Source of the DNA: Roseitranquillus sp963749675
GTDB taxonomy: Bacteria > Pseudomonadota > Alphaproteobacteria > Rhodobacterales > Rhodobacteraceae
DNA: 64,000 nucleotides
Assembly (NCBI GenBank): GCA_963749675.1
Contig: CAVVNT010000002.1
Location: 186,001 to 250,000 of the forward strand
Direction: 5' to 3'
Shown: positions 15,320 through 23,867 of the stretch, one piece after another
How positions within the stretch are numbered: the stretch's first letter is position 1
Layout of the letters: every line of letters begins with the position of its first letter
Notes under the pieces: generated by a model
Seen by the model: only the letters and a program-made list of their open reading frames with translations
Told to the model about the DNA's origin: nothing
Database searches by the model: none
Made by a program: the position numbers and the translations under genes

Positions 15320-16231
15320 ATGACCCAGGTCCCAGACACCATCGACGGCGTGCAGAAGATGCTGGCCGATCAAGGCTACATATGCGGGCGGGCCCTGGCG
15401 ACTGTTGTCTTCCTGGCGCTGCGTCTCGGCCGTCCGGTCTTTCTCGAAGGCGAGGCGGGCGTCGGCAAGACGGAACTCGCCAAGGCCATCTCGGCGGCCC
15501 TCGGCCGGCGCTTGATCCGGCTGCAATGCTATGAGGGTCTGGACTCGAATTCAGCTGTTTACGAGTGGAACTTCACAGAACAGATGATCGCGATCCGGAC
15601 CGCTGAAGCCACCGGCGGCGCCGACCGGGACACGTTGAAGTCGGAGCTGTTCACCGAGGAGTACCTGATCGAGCGCCCTCTGCTGCAAGCAATGCGACCG
15701 CAGCCAGGCGGTGCGCCGGTCCTGCTGATCGACGAGCTCGACCGCACGGACGAGCCCTTCGAGGCCTTCCTGCTGGAAGCCCTCAGCGATTTCCAGGTGA
15801 CGATCCCGGAGCTCGGAACGATCAAGGCCGAGGTGCCGCCGATCGTGATCCTGACGTCGAACCGGACGCGGGAGGTGCACGACGCGCTAAAGCGGCGGTG
15901 CCTGTACCACTGGGTCGACTATCCGGATTTCGACCGGGAAATCAGCATCCTGCAGGCGCAGGCGCCAGAGGCGGCCGAGACCCTGAGCCGCGAGGTCGTC
16001 GCCTTTGTCCAGCGCCTCCGCACCGAGGATCTGTTCAAGAAGCCGGGAGTTGCGGAGACGATAGACTGGGCCAAGTGCCTGCTTGCGCTGGACGTGATCG
16101 CGCTGTCGCCGGAGGTGATCGCCGACACGCTGGGCGCGATCCTGAAGTACCAGGACGACGTCCAGAAGATCCAGGGCGGCGAAGCGAAGCGGCTGCTCGA
16201 CGAGGTCCGGGCGGAGCTCGCCCCGGCCTGA
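15320..16231 (+). CDS. MoxR-type AAA+ ATPase (CoxD-like)
   Basis: 303 residues. Walker A GEAGVGKT (44-51), Walker B VLLIDELDR, sensor 1 ILTSNRTREVHDALKRRC and a helical lid are all present. MoxR ATPases work with VWA-domain proteins to mature or insert metal centres of enzymes, as CoxD/CoxE do for carbon monoxide dehydrogenase. The matching CoxE-like VWA gene lies at 17862-19100, with a PepSY protein, a cytochrome b561 and a regulator in between. All are on the same strand, so this is probably one functional cluster. No Cox structural genes are present, so the client enzyme is unknown. Confidence 0.88.
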   Translation: MTQVPDTIDGVQKMLADQGYICGRALATVVFLALRLGRPVFLEGEAGVGKTELAKAISAALGRRLIRLQCYEGLDSNSAVYEWNFTEQMIAIRTAEATGGADRDTLKSELFTEEYLIERPLLQAMRPQPGGAPVLLIDELDRTDEPFEAFLLEALSDFQVTIPELGTIKAEVPPIVILTSNRTREVHDALKRRCLYHWVDYPDFDREISILQAQAPEAAETLSREVVAFVQRLRTEDLFKKPGVAETIDWAKCLLALDVIALSPEVIADTLGAILKYQDDVQKIQGGEAKRLLDEVRAELAPA

Positions 16232-16464
16232 ACTTCCCGCACCCACCGTTCCCAACCGCACGCCCCATGCTCACCCGACAGCGGCACTTCCGCCAGCGTC
16301 CTGCTGCGCCACGCCGGGGCGGAGGCATCGGCATCGATCTCAACCGGAGTTGCAGGACGTTCCAACCCAAGTCAATTCCACCTGCGGATGGGTGGCGCGG
16401 ATCGACGAGCCGAGACAGGTGGGGCGGGGCGCGACCAACCGCGCCGCGAAACCACAGGAGACAC

Positions 16465-16719
16465 ATGATGCCGAAGCTTCTTGCCAGCATTGCGCTTGCC
16501 ACCCTCATCGCCACGGGCGCCTTCGCCTCGGACTCGGTCAAGCTGACCGACGAGGTGAAGCAGCAGATCGCCGACAAGCTGACCTCCGAGGGCTACAAGG
16601 TGGGGAAGATCAAGACCGAGGACGGGCTCTACGAGGCCTACGCGCGCAAGGACGGGCAGCGGCTCGAAGTGTTCCTGAACGCCGGTCTGGAGATCGTGCG
16701 GACCAAGATCGACGATTGA
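16465..16719 (+). CDS. Small periplasmic PepSY-domain protein
   Basis: 84 residues. The signal peptide spans about 1-21 (SIALATLIATGAFA, then SDSVK). The mature part is one PepSY-like repeat (QQIADKLTSEGYKVGKIKTE, then LYEAYARKDGQRLEVFLNA). The start at 16465 follows CACAGGAG. PepSY domains are often found with membrane cytochromes and sensor proteins, and here the next gene is a cytochrome b561. It may modulate that cytochrome on the periplasmic side; this is inference. The 230 bases upstream hold no gene. Confidence 0.82.
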   Translation: MMPKLLASIALATLIATGAFASDSVKLTDEVKQQIADKLTSEGYKVGKIKTEDGLYEAYARKDGQRLEVFLNAGLEIVRTKIDD

Positions 16720-16731
16720 ACGCGGATCGGA

Positions 16732-16755
16732 GGTGGCGGGCGCAGGCCCGCCGCC
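16732..16755 (+). terminator. GC hairpin between PepSY and cytochrome b561 genes
   Basis: GGTGGCGGGC (16732-16741) pairs with GCCCGCCGCC (16746-16755) across a four-base loop, with one G-T pair. It lies 12 bases after the PepSY stop with no T run, so it may be an attenuator or processing signal within the cluster rather than a full terminator. Confidence 0.4.
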
Positions 16756-16778
16756 GCCTTGCATATGGAGCAGGATCG

Positions 16779-17303
16779 ATGACGAAGGTTCGAGTCTGGG
16801 ACCCGGTGGTTCGGGCGTTCCACTGGTCGCTCGTCGCGTTCTTCGCCGCGAACGCGCTTTTCGTGGACGATGACAGCAAGCTGCATCAGTGGATCGGCTA
16901 CGCGATCGTGGCTCTGGTGGTGCTGCGCATCGCCTGGGGATTCATTGGACCGCGCTATGCTCGGTTCAGGAGCTTTCCACCGAGCGCCTCGGCCGCGATC
17001 GGGCAGCTGACGGAGATGGCGACCGGCCGCCGCCACGTGCACCGGGGGCATTCGCCGCTGGGGGCGTGGATGATCTACAACCTGATGGCCGCGATGCTGG
17101 TGATCGGGCTGTCGGGGTACCTCATGACCACCGATGCCTTCTGGGGCGTGGAGTGGCCGGAGGAACTGCACGAGGTCGCGGTGACGTGGGCGGAGATCTC
17201 GGTCCTGCTGCACATCGCGGCGGTGTGGTTCGAGAGTCGGCGGACGCGGGTCAATCTTCCACGGGCGATGATCACCGGCTACAAGGACCTGCCTGCCGAG
17301 TAG
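16779..17303 (+). CDS. Cytochrome b561-type membrane protein
   Basis: 174 residues. VRVWDPVVRAFHWSLVAFFA opens the first of four transmembrane helices. Histidines in FHW (helix 1), KLHQWIGY (helix 2) and the last helix (LLHIAAVWFES) are the usual heme b ligands of this di-heme cytochrome family. The periplasmic loop carries RRHVHRGHSPLGAWM. Such proteins pass electrons between quinol and periplasmic partners. It lies between a PepSY protein and a membrane regulator inside the MoxR-VWA cluster, suggesting that the cluster serves a membrane redox process. Confidence 0.9.
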   Translation: MTKVRVWDPVVRAFHWSLVAFFAANALFVDDDSKLHQWIGYAIVALVVLRIAWGFIGPRYARFRSFPPSASAAIGQLTEMATGRRHVHRGHSPLGAWMIYNLMAAMLVIGLSGYLMTTDAFWGVEWPEELHEVAVTWAEISVLLHIAAVWFESRRTRVNLPRAMITGYKDLPAE

Positions 17304-17310
17304 GGACCTT

Positions 17311-17820
17311 GTGGTGACGGTTGAGCTTGAGACGGACGAGCGGCTGCCGCGTGGGCTGGTCGTCCTCGTGGCCGCGCAGGTCGTCTGCGCGGTCTTATTT
17401 ATCGCGGACGTGGTGAGCGACTGGCGGGACATGGGGATGGACGCCGTCGGCTGGCACCTGTCGCTGGAGCTGGTGGCGACGCTGTCGCTGTGCCTGGCGA
17501 TTGCGTTCGAGGTTCCGTTCATCCTGCGCCTTCTTCGCCGCAAGGCGCATCTGGAGCGCAGCGTCTCGATCGCCCGTGCCGCGATGCGCGATGTGATCGA
17601 CGCCCATTTCGACGCGTGGCGACTGACGCCGACGGAGGCCGACATCGCGATGTTCCTGGTCAAGGGCATGGGGATCGCCGAGATCGCGCGGCTGCGCGGC
17701 AGTGCCGAGGGGACGGTGAAGTCGCACCTCAACGCGATCTACCGCAAGTCCGGAACGAGCGGGCGGGGCGAGCTTCTGAGCCTTGTACTGGACAGCGTCA
17801 TGGACGGAAAAGGGGCCTGA
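17311..17820 (+). CDS. Membrane-anchored LuxR-type HTH regulator
   Basis: 169 residues from a GTG start (GTG 17314 is an equal choice). Two transmembrane segments (about 13-33 and 49-70: VVLVAAQVVCAVLFIADVV, then LELVATLSLCLAIAFEVPFI) precede a basic linker. A LuxR HTH follows (about 105-165: LTPTEADIAMFLVKGMGIAE, then RGSAEGTVKSHLNAIYRKSG). There is no receiver or sensor domain, so the membrane part itself probably senses a membrane or redox state. It begins eight bases after the cytochrome b561 stop, pointing to joint expression. It is the obvious candidate regulator of the surrounding cluster. Confidence 0.85.
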   Translation: MVTVELETDERLPRGLVVLVAAQVVCAVLFIADVVSDWRDMGMDAVGWHLSLELVATLSLCLAIAFEVPFILRLLRRKAHLERSVSIARAAMRDVIDAHFDAWRLTPTEADIAMFLVKGMGIAEIARLRGSAEGTVKSHLNAIYRKSGTSGRGELLSLVLDSVMDGKGA

Positions 17821-17861
17821 AGGCTGGTATCTGCCTCTCTTGCGTGGCTCTCTTTGCGCCG

Positions 17862-19100
17862 ATGCCCGAGTACGCTCCGATCGAGATTCCGCAGGATGGC
17901 CGCCTGAGCCATAATATCGTCTGGTTCGCGCGGGCGCTCAGGCGCGCGGGTCTTCCGGTGGGGCCTGGACGGGTGATCGATGCCGTGCGCGCGGTCGAGG
18001 CGGCGGGGTTCTCCGAGCGGCGCGACTTCTACTGGACGCTGCACGCCTGCTTCGTCAGCAGGCCGGAACATCGCGCGGTCTTCGCGCAGGTCTTCCGCCT
18101 GTTTTGGCGCGACCCGCAGTACCTCGAGCACATGATGGCGATGCTGACGCCCGCGGTGCGGGGCGTGCAGGAGGAGCGCAGGGCCCGTGCGGCGGAGAAG
18201 CGTGCGGCGGAGGCACTGCTGGACGGGATCGACCGGCCGCCGCCGGAGACCGGCGAGACCGCCGAGGAGACGGAGCTCGAGATAGACGCGTCGGCCACTG
18301 CCTCGGGCGAGGAACGGCTGAGGACCCTCGACTTCGAGCAGATGTCGCCCGACGAGGCAGCGGAGGCCAAGCGGATGCTGGCGCGGCTGCGCCTGCCTGT
18401 GCGCCCGCTCGTCTCGCGCCGGACCGCGGGCGACCCGCGCGGCGCCCTGATCGACGGGCGTGCGACAATGCGGGCGGCGATGCGGCAGGGCGGGGAGATG
18501 CAGACGCTGGCGCGCCGCCGCCGGCGGGAGCGCTGGCCGAACCTTGTCGCGCTTTGCGACATATCGGGGTCGATGTCGCAGTACAGCCGGATGGTGCTGC
18601 ACTTCCTGCATGCGGTGTCGCAGCGGAAAGGGCAGGGCTGGTCGAAGGTCCACGCCTTCACCTTCGGGACGCGGCTGACCAACATCACGCGGCACCTGGC
18701 GACGCGCGACGTCGACGCGGCGTTGGCCGCCGCCGGTGCCGAGGCGCAGGACTGGGAAGGCGGCACCCGCATCGGCGAGGCGCTGCACGCCTTCAACCGC
18801 GATTGGAGCCGCCGGGTGATGGGGCAGGGCGCCGTGGTGCTGCTGATCACCGACGGGCTGGACCGGGGGGAGCCCGCGGCGCTTGCGCGCGAGGCGGAGC
18901 GGCTGCATCTCTCGGCGCGGCGCGTGATCTGGGTGAACCCGCTGCTGCGGTGGGAGGGGTTTGCGCCGAAGGCGCGGGGTATCCAGGCGATGTTGCCGCA
19001 TGTTGACGTGTTGCGTGCCGGGCACTCGGTGGCCACGCTCGAGGCTCTGGCGAGTGTCCTGGCCGGCGAAGGGGGCGGGACCGGACGCCGCATGACGTAG
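17862..19100 (+). CDS. CoxE-like VWA-domain protein
   Basis: 412 residues starting at ATG 17862. The N-terminal helical part (HNIVWFARALRRAGLPVGPG) is the CoxE/DUF VWA-containing pattern. A charged Glu/Ala-rich linker spans 100-180. The C-terminal VWA domain has a complete MIDAS start DISGS (Asp233, Ser235, Ser237), a threonine in the GGTRIGEALHAF segment, and the Asp in LLITDGLDRGEPAAL. It should bind a divalent metal and pair with the MoxR ATPase 1.6 kb upstream for maturation of an unidentified metalloenzyme. It starts 42 bases after the LuxR-like gene. Confidence 0.88.
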   Translation: MPEYAPIEIPQDGRLSHNIVWFARALRRAGLPVGPGRVIDAVRAVEAAGFSERRDFYWTLHACFVSRPEHRAVFAQVFRLFWRDPQYLEHMMAMLTPAVRGVQEERRARAAEKRAAEALLDGIDRPPPETGETAEETELEIDASATASGEERLRTLDFEQMSPDEAAEAKRMLARLRLPVRPLVSRRTAGDPRGALIDGRATMRAAMRQGGEMQTLARRRRRERWPNLVALCDISGSMSQYSRMVLHFLHAVSQRKGQGWSKVHAFTFGTRLTNITRHLATRDVDAALAAAGAEAQDWEGGTRIGEALHAFNRDWSRRVMGQGAVVLLITDGLDRGEPAALAREAERLHLSARRVIWVNPLLRWEGFAPKARGIQAMLPHVDVLRAGHSVATLEALASVLAGEGGGTGRRMT

Positions 19101-19172
19101 CGGCAGACCGGAACCGGCAAGCACGCCGCGCCGTTTTGCCTATGATCTGAAGAGCTTTGAAAGGACGCCCTC

Positions 19173-21176
19173 ATGCGCCGCATGCTGTCCAATTCCACCG
19201 CGCTCGCCGCGGCACTGTCACTCTCGATCCCCGCGCCACTGCTTGCGCAGGAGGCTGCGCCGGAGGCCGCGGCGGAGACGTGCGCGGACGGCAGCGCAGG
19301 ACCGTGCGTCGAGGGGCAGGCCGTCCCGGAGGCCGAAGCTGCCGATGCGGAACCTGCGGTACCGGAGGCCGAAGCCACCCCCGAGCCGGCAGAAGCCGTT
19401 GCACCGGAGGTCGAGGCCGCGCCCGAGGCTGCGTTGGCGGAACCTGCTGCACCCGAGGTCGAGGCTGCGCCCGAAGCTGCAGAGGCGGAACCCGCTGCAC
19501 CTGCGGCAGACGCCGCACCCCAGGCGGCGGACACGGAGTCCGTCGCCCCCGAGGCGAACGCTGCGCCCGACGCAGCCGAGGCGGAAACCGCCGCCCCGGA
19601 GGCCGCGGCCGAAGCGCCCGCTGCGGTGCCTGAAGCCGAAAGCGCAGCGGAAGCCCCCGCCGAGGAGCCTGCCGCCGGAACCGCCGAGACCGAACCCGCG
19701 GTCAGCGCCGAGGAGCCTTCGGTCGAAGCTCAGCAGAGCGCGCCCGAGCCTGCGGAAGGCGCGCCCGCCCCCGAGGCCGAAACAGTGACGGACACCTTGC
19801 CTGCTGAAATACAGCAGGCGGCGCCTGCCGGCGACGCCGCGGCCGCCCCGGAGACGACGCAGACGGCGCCGCAGCAGGACGCGGCACCCGCGGAGGCTCC
19901 GGCAGCCACCGCCGAAAGCCAGGCGCCGGCACCCGGAGCCGAGGCAGACCAGGCCGCCGGAGAGACGCTGCAAGCGCCGGCCGCCGATGACGGCGCTGCT
20001 GCCGCAGCGGCAACCACTCCGGCGCCGGAGACTCCCGCCGACGCGGCAGACGCGCCCGCCGATGCTGTCGTCGATCCGGAAGCCGCCGCCCTCCAGCAGG
20101 CTCTGGAAGAGAACGCCGCTGCCGAGGAAGCGGCCGCCGCCGCCACGACCACGGCTGCGGCTTCGGCCGGCGCGGACACCGCCGCCAACGTCGCGGAGGA
20201 AACCGTGACCGCAGAGACGGCGCGGTCGAGCGACGAGAACTTCGCGAGCGACATCACCGCGCAGAGCGTGGAGAATAACGATGACGATGACAGCCGGCGC
20301 GACGTGCTCATCGGCACGGTCCTTGGCGCGCTTGGCGGCTTCGCGACGAGCCAGCTTCTGCAGAACCGTCAGGTGGTGGCAACGGCCGACGACCGCGTGG
20401 TCGTGCAGCGGGACGACGGCGAGTACCAACTCTACAAGGACGACAACGCGCTGCTGCGGCAACCGGGCGCCAACGTGCGGACGGAGACGTTCGACGACGG
20501 ATCCACCCGCACCATCGTGACTCGGGAGGACGGCACGCAGATCGAGACGATCCGCGACGCGAACCTCCGCGTCGTGCGCCGCTCGCGAATAACGCCCGAT
20601 GGGCAGGAGATCCTGCTGATCGACGACACCACGGGGACGGAGTCGATCGACGTGAGCCGGCTGCCGCAGGCGCGCGATGACGCGGCCGACGCGACCGCCG
20701 ACGAGGACGCGCTGCGCCGCGCGCTGGAGGACGCTCAGAGCCCCGACCGCCGTTTCAGCCTGTCGCAGGTGCGCGAGGTGCGGGCCGTGAGGTCGATGGC
20801 GCCCGCGATCGACGTCGACAACGTGACGTTCGACAGCGGATCTGCCGCGATCACTCCCGACCAGGCGGAGAAGCTGAACGAGGTTGGCCAGTTCATGGCG
20901 CAGATGATCGAGGAGAACCCGCGTGAGATCTTCCTGGTCGAGGGCCACACCGACGCCGTCGGCGACGCGGCCTACAACCTCGCTCTCAGCGACCGGCGGG
21001 CGGAGAGCCTTGCGCTGGCGCTGACGGAGTACTTCGACATCCCGCCGGAGAACCTTGTCGTGCAGGGCTACGGCGAGCGCTACCTGCGGGTGCAGACGGA
21101 GGAGGCGGAGCGGCTGAACCGCCGCGTCGGCGTGCGCCGGATCACCGATCTGCTGCAGGTCGCCTCTGCTGACTGA
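19173..21176 (+). CDS. OmpA-family protein with long Ala/Glu/Pro tract
   Basis: 667 residues. The signal peptide ends ALLAQ around residue 26. Residues about 25-330 form a low-complexity acidic tract of PEAEA/APEVEAAPEAA-type repeats. Around 360-385 a short glycine-rich helix (DVLIGTVLGALGGFATSQLL) may dip into the membrane. A beta-rich region rich in DDG turns follows, then a C-terminal OmpA/MotB-like peptidoglycan-binding domain (NVTFDSGSAAITPDQAEKL, then VEGHTDAVGDAAYNLALSDR). It probably tethers the outer membrane to the cell wall. A TATGAT at 19140-19145 and GAAAGGA ahead of the ATG fit promoter and ribosome site. The antisense frame is only a codon-bias shadow. Confidence 0.85.
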   Translation: MRRMLSNSTALAAALSLSIPAPLLAQEAAPEAAAETCADGSAGPCVEGQAVPEAEAADAEPAVPEAEATPEPAEAVAPEVEAAPEAALAEPAAPEVEAAPEAAEAEPAAPAADAAPQAADTESVAPEANAAPDAAEAETAAPEAAAEAPAAVPEAESAAEAPAEEPAAGTAETEPAVSAEEPSVEAQQSAPEPAEGAPAPEAETVTDTLPAEIQQAAPAGDAAAAPETTQTAPQQDAAPAEAPAATAESQAPAPGAEADQAAGETLQAPAADDGAAAAAATTPAPETPADAADAPADAVVDPEAAALQQALEENAAAEEAAAAATTTAAASAGADTAANVAEETVTAETARSSDENFASDITAQSVENNDDDDSRRDVLIGTVLGALGGFATSQLLQNRQVVATADDRVVVQRDDGEYQLYKDDNALLRQPGANVRTETFDDGSTRTIVTREDGTQIETIRDANLRVVRRSRITPDGQEILLIDDTTGTESIDVSRLPQARDDAADATADEDALRRALEDAQSPDRRFSLSQVREVRAVRSMAPAIDVDNVTFDSGSAAITPDQAEKLNEVGQFMAQMIEENPREIFLVEGHTDAVGDAAYNLALSDRRAESLALALTEYFDIPPENLVVQGYGERYLRVQTEEAERLNRRVGVRRITDLLQVASAD

Positions 21177-21239
21177 CGGGCGCTCTTCGCGTACCGGCAA
21201 GAATGCCGGAATACCCGGAATTCGGGCGTTCGAAAAACC

Positions 21240-21591
21240 ACCGGCGAGTACTCGTCGACGCCGACGATACCGCCGTAGCCATAGCGTGTCGGGCGCCACG
21301 CAACGCGGCGCCCGGTCCGTCTTGCGTCGCCAAAACCCTGAAAACCACACGGCTGGAGCGGGCGAGATCCTCCCGCTCGGCCTTCTCGACTGAAGGAACG
21401 CGTCCGCGAACCGGAAAGGCTTGGACTTTGGTTTCGTGCAAGCAAAGCATGCCCACGAGCGTCTCGACTTCGGTGAGCGGAAGGTCCCAGTACCCGGACC
21501 GCTAGACGTTCTCCTCCGTGGGTGATTTCACGAGATTGCGCAAACTTGGGGCCTCTGCGCTTTGCTTGTCGATGACGTGTAGAACCTTCAT
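21240..21591 (-). pseudogene. Conserved hypothetical protein, interrupted by an amber codon and a frameshift
   Basis: From ATG 21591 the frame reads MKVLHVIDKQSAEAPSLRNL and meets TAG at 21502-21504. It then continues in frame with RSGYWDLPLTEVETLVGMLC and ARSSRVVFRVLATQDGPGA to about 21300. The most protein-like continuation after that (YGYGGIVGVDEYSPVVF) is in another frame. The coherent composition across the stop suggests one former gene of about 115 residues, but I cannot name its family. It occupies most of the 540-base gap between the OmpA and XdhC genes; the remaining 125 bases hold nothing clear except the XdhC leader. Confidence 0.4.
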
Positions 21592-21716
21592 GATCCGATT
21601 TTGTGCGCCGCCGCCGCCAGAGGCAAGACGGGCGCATCCGCCGTAAAATGGCATACGGCAGGCGGTAGTCTGCCGGTCAGAGTTCGGTTCAAAATGCTTG
21701 ATCGAAGGAGGTGCGG

Positions 21717-22679
21717 ATGACTTTGGACTTCGACGACATTCCCGCGATCGCGCTCGACTGGCACCGCCAAGGCAAGGGGGTGGCGCTGGCGACCGTGGTC
21801 GAGACCTGGGGCTCGGCGCCGCGACCCGTGGGCAGCCAGCTTGCCATCTCGGGCGAGGGCGAGATCCAGGGCAGCGTCTCGGGTGGCTGCGTCGAAGGGG
21901 CAGTCGTCGTCGAGGCGATCGAGGCGCTGGAGGAGGGCGGCAGCCGAATCCTGACCTACGGCGTGAGCGACGACGAGGCGTTCGCGGTGGGCCTCGCCTG
22001 CGGCGGCACGATCCGCGTCCTGGTCGAGCCGGTGGCGGAGATCGGCGAGGAACTATTGGCAGAACTGGTCGCGGTGCGGGCCGCGCGGCGTCCGGTGGCC
22101 TACGCCGTCGACACCGCGTCGTGGGCGCGGCGGCTCGACGGGCCCGACGCGTGGGCGGAGCGGTTCCGGATGGACCGATCGGGCTTCGAGGAGGAGACGT
22201 TCGTCGCCATCCACAACCCGCCGCTGAGGATGGTGATCGTGGGTGCGGTGCACATCTCGCAGGCGCTGACGGGCATGGCGCGGCTGGCGGGATGGGACGT
22301 GACGCTGATCGACCCGCGCGAGGCGTTCGGGTCGGAGGCTCGGTTTCCCGGGGAGACGATCAGCCACGACTGGCCGGACGAGGCGCTGGAGGCCCACGGC
22401 TTGGACACCCGCACCGCGGTCGTGACGCTGACCCACGACCCCAAGATCGACGACCCGGCGATCGAGCGGACGCTGAAGTCGGACGCGGTTTATCTCGGCT
22501 GCCTCGGCTCGACCGGGACGCATGCCAAGCGTGTCGCGCGCCTGAGGGAGGCGGGATTCGGCGACGACGACATCGCGCGCATACATGCGCCGATCGGCTT
22601 GCCCATCGGGGCGCGCAGCCCCGGCGAGATCGCGGTCGCGATCCTCGCGCAGATCATCGAGGTGTTGCGCCAGGGCTGA
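21717..22679 (+). CDS. XdhC/CoxI family molybdoenzyme maturation protein
   Basis: 320 residues from ATG 21717, with AAGGAG six bases upstream; an in-frame GTG at 21711 is less likely. The N-terminal XdhC/CoxI domain (VVETWGSAPRPVGSQLAISG, then GSVSGGCVEGAVVVEAIEAL) carries the conserved cysteine. The C-terminal Rossmann-like domain starts RMVIVGAVHISQALTGMA and ends in IHAPIGLPIGARSPGEIAVA. XdhC proteins bind and sulfurate molybdenum cofactor for xanthine dehydrogenase or CO dehydrogenase-type enzymes. No such enzyme lies in the window, but a molybdopterin-binding gene follows, and a MoxR/CoxE-like pair lies upstream. Confidence 0.92.
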   Translation: MTLDFDDIPAIALDWHRQGKGVALATVVETWGSAPRPVGSQLAISGEGEIQGSVSGGCVEGAVVVEAIEALEEGGSRILTYGVSDDEAFAVGLACGGTIRVLVEPVAEIGEELLAELVAVRAARRPVAYAVDTASWARRLDGPDAWAERFRMDRSGFEEETFVAIHNPPLRMVIVGAVHISQALTGMARLAGWDVTLIDPREAFGSEARFPGETISHDWPDEALEAHGLDTRTAVVTLTHDPKIDDPAIERTLKSDAVYLGCLGSTGTHAKRVARLREAGFGDDDIARIHAPIGLPIGARSPGEIAVAILAQIIEVLRQG

Positions 22680-22741
22680 GGCGGGGTTGAGGCCCCATGC
22701 GTTCGGCGCGACTGTGCGTGCATCTTGGGGAGGGTCACTCG

Positions 22742-23728
22742 ATGGAATTCGGTCCGGTGCCTGTGGCTGATGCCGAGGGCGCGGTCCTGGCGCACTCGCT
22801 GCGGCTGGGGCGAAAGCGGCTGAAGAAGGGCACCGTGCTGGGAGCTGCGGACTTGGCGATGCTCGCCGAGGCGGGCCACGCTCGGGTGACCGTCGCGCGG
22901 TTGGGCGCGGATGACCTCGGCGAGGACGAGGCGGCGACGGCACTGGCGCGGGCATTGGTGCCGGATGAGGATGCGGCCGGCCTAACCGTCTCGCGCGCGG
23001 CGACGGGGCGGGTGAACCTGCACGCCACTGGTCCGGGCGTTCTGGTCTACGACGTCGCGGCAATCGATGCGGTGAACGCCGTCGACCCGATGCTGACCTT
23101 CGCGGTCCTGCCGCCCTTCGCCGCGACGCGAGAGCGGCTTCTGGTCGGAACGGTCAAGGTCATCAGCTACGGCATCGGCCGCGAAGCGGTGGAGGCGGCG
23201 TGCGCTCATGCCGCCACGGCCACGAGGGTCGCGCCGGTGACGCTGCACACGGCGGAGTTGATCGAGACGGTGGTGGAGGGCGGACCCGGCAAGGGCGAGG
23301 ACGCGATGCGCCGGCGGCTTGAGGCGCTCGGCATGCACCTTGCGCGGACCGTTCGGGTGCCGCACGAGGAGGCGGCGCTGGCGGAGGCGCTGCGCCGGAG
23401 CGCAGCGGACCTCGTGCTGATCCTGACCGCTTCGGCAACGTCGGACCCGCGCGACGTGGCTCCCGAAGCGGTGCGGCAGGCGGGCGGCGACGTCACGCGA
23501 TTCGGCATGCCGGTCGATCCGGGCAACCTGCTCTTCATCGGCCGGTTGGGGACGCGCCCCGTGATAGGCCTGCCGGGCTGCGCCCGCTCGCCCGCGATGA
23601 ACGGCGCCGACTGGGTGTTGGAGCGGGTCGCCGCGGGCCTCGATGTCGGCGACCGCGAGATCGCCGCGATGGGTGTCGGCGGTCTGCTGAAGGAAAGCCC
23701 GGCGCGGGGTCGCCCGCGCGAGCGGTAA
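22742..23728 (+). CDS. Molybdopterin-binding (MoeA/MogA-like) protein without nucleotidyltransferase half
   Basis: 328 residues from ATG 22742 behind GGGGAGG. The N-terminal part (EFGPVPVADAEGAVLAHSLR, then RKRLKKGTVLGAADLAMLAE) resembles MoeA domain edges. The C-terminal half is a MoCF-binding fold (GLILTASATSDPRD-type segment, then GMPVDPGNLLFIGRLGTRPV and IGLPGCARSPAMNGADW). In many Rhodobacterales the same protein is fused to a MobA-like transferase of about 200 residues; here it ends in GVGGLLKESPARGRPRER with no such domain after it. It probably works with XdhC in cofactor modification. Confidence 0.82.
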   Translation: MEFGPVPVADAEGAVLAHSLRLGRKRLKKGTVLGAADLAMLAEAGHARVTVARLGADDLGEDEAATALARALVPDEDAAGLTVSRAATGRVNLHATGPGVLVYDVAAIDAVNAVDPMLTFAVLPPFAATRERLLVGTVKVISYGIGREAVEAACAHAATATRVAPVTLHTAELIETVVEGGPGKGEDAMRRRLEALGMHLARTVRVPHEEAALAEALRRSAADLVLILTASATSDPRDVAPEAVRQAGGDVTRFGMPVDPGNLLFIGRLGTRPVIGLPGCARSPAMNGADWVLERVAAGLDVGDREIAAMGVGGLLKESPARGRPRER

Positions 23729-23867
23729 GCGGGCGCGCCTCGGCAGGTTGCGGAACGGGCGACACCGCTGCCGCTGCCGCCTTCGGCACGTCTTGCCGCT
23801 GCTGCATGCGCTTTGACTGGCCGCGGCGCGGGCTAGCTATTGGCGTCGGACAACGAGGAGGACACGC

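Noticed and set aside
17739..19534. Long minus-strand open frames opposite the CoxE-like gene
   Set aside because: Low-complexity Arg/Ser/Ala translations typical of high-GC shadows; the plus strand has clear VWA motifs.
19218..21350. Long open frame (710 codons) antisense to the OmpA gene
   Set aside because: Its content mirrors the GC-rich Ala/Glu/Pro codons of the sense gene; arginine- and glycine-rich translation with no domain, so a codon-bias shadow.
21502..21504. Amber codon as possible pyrrolysine insertion
   Set aside because: No pyrrolysine genes or context, and a frameshift further on points to decay.
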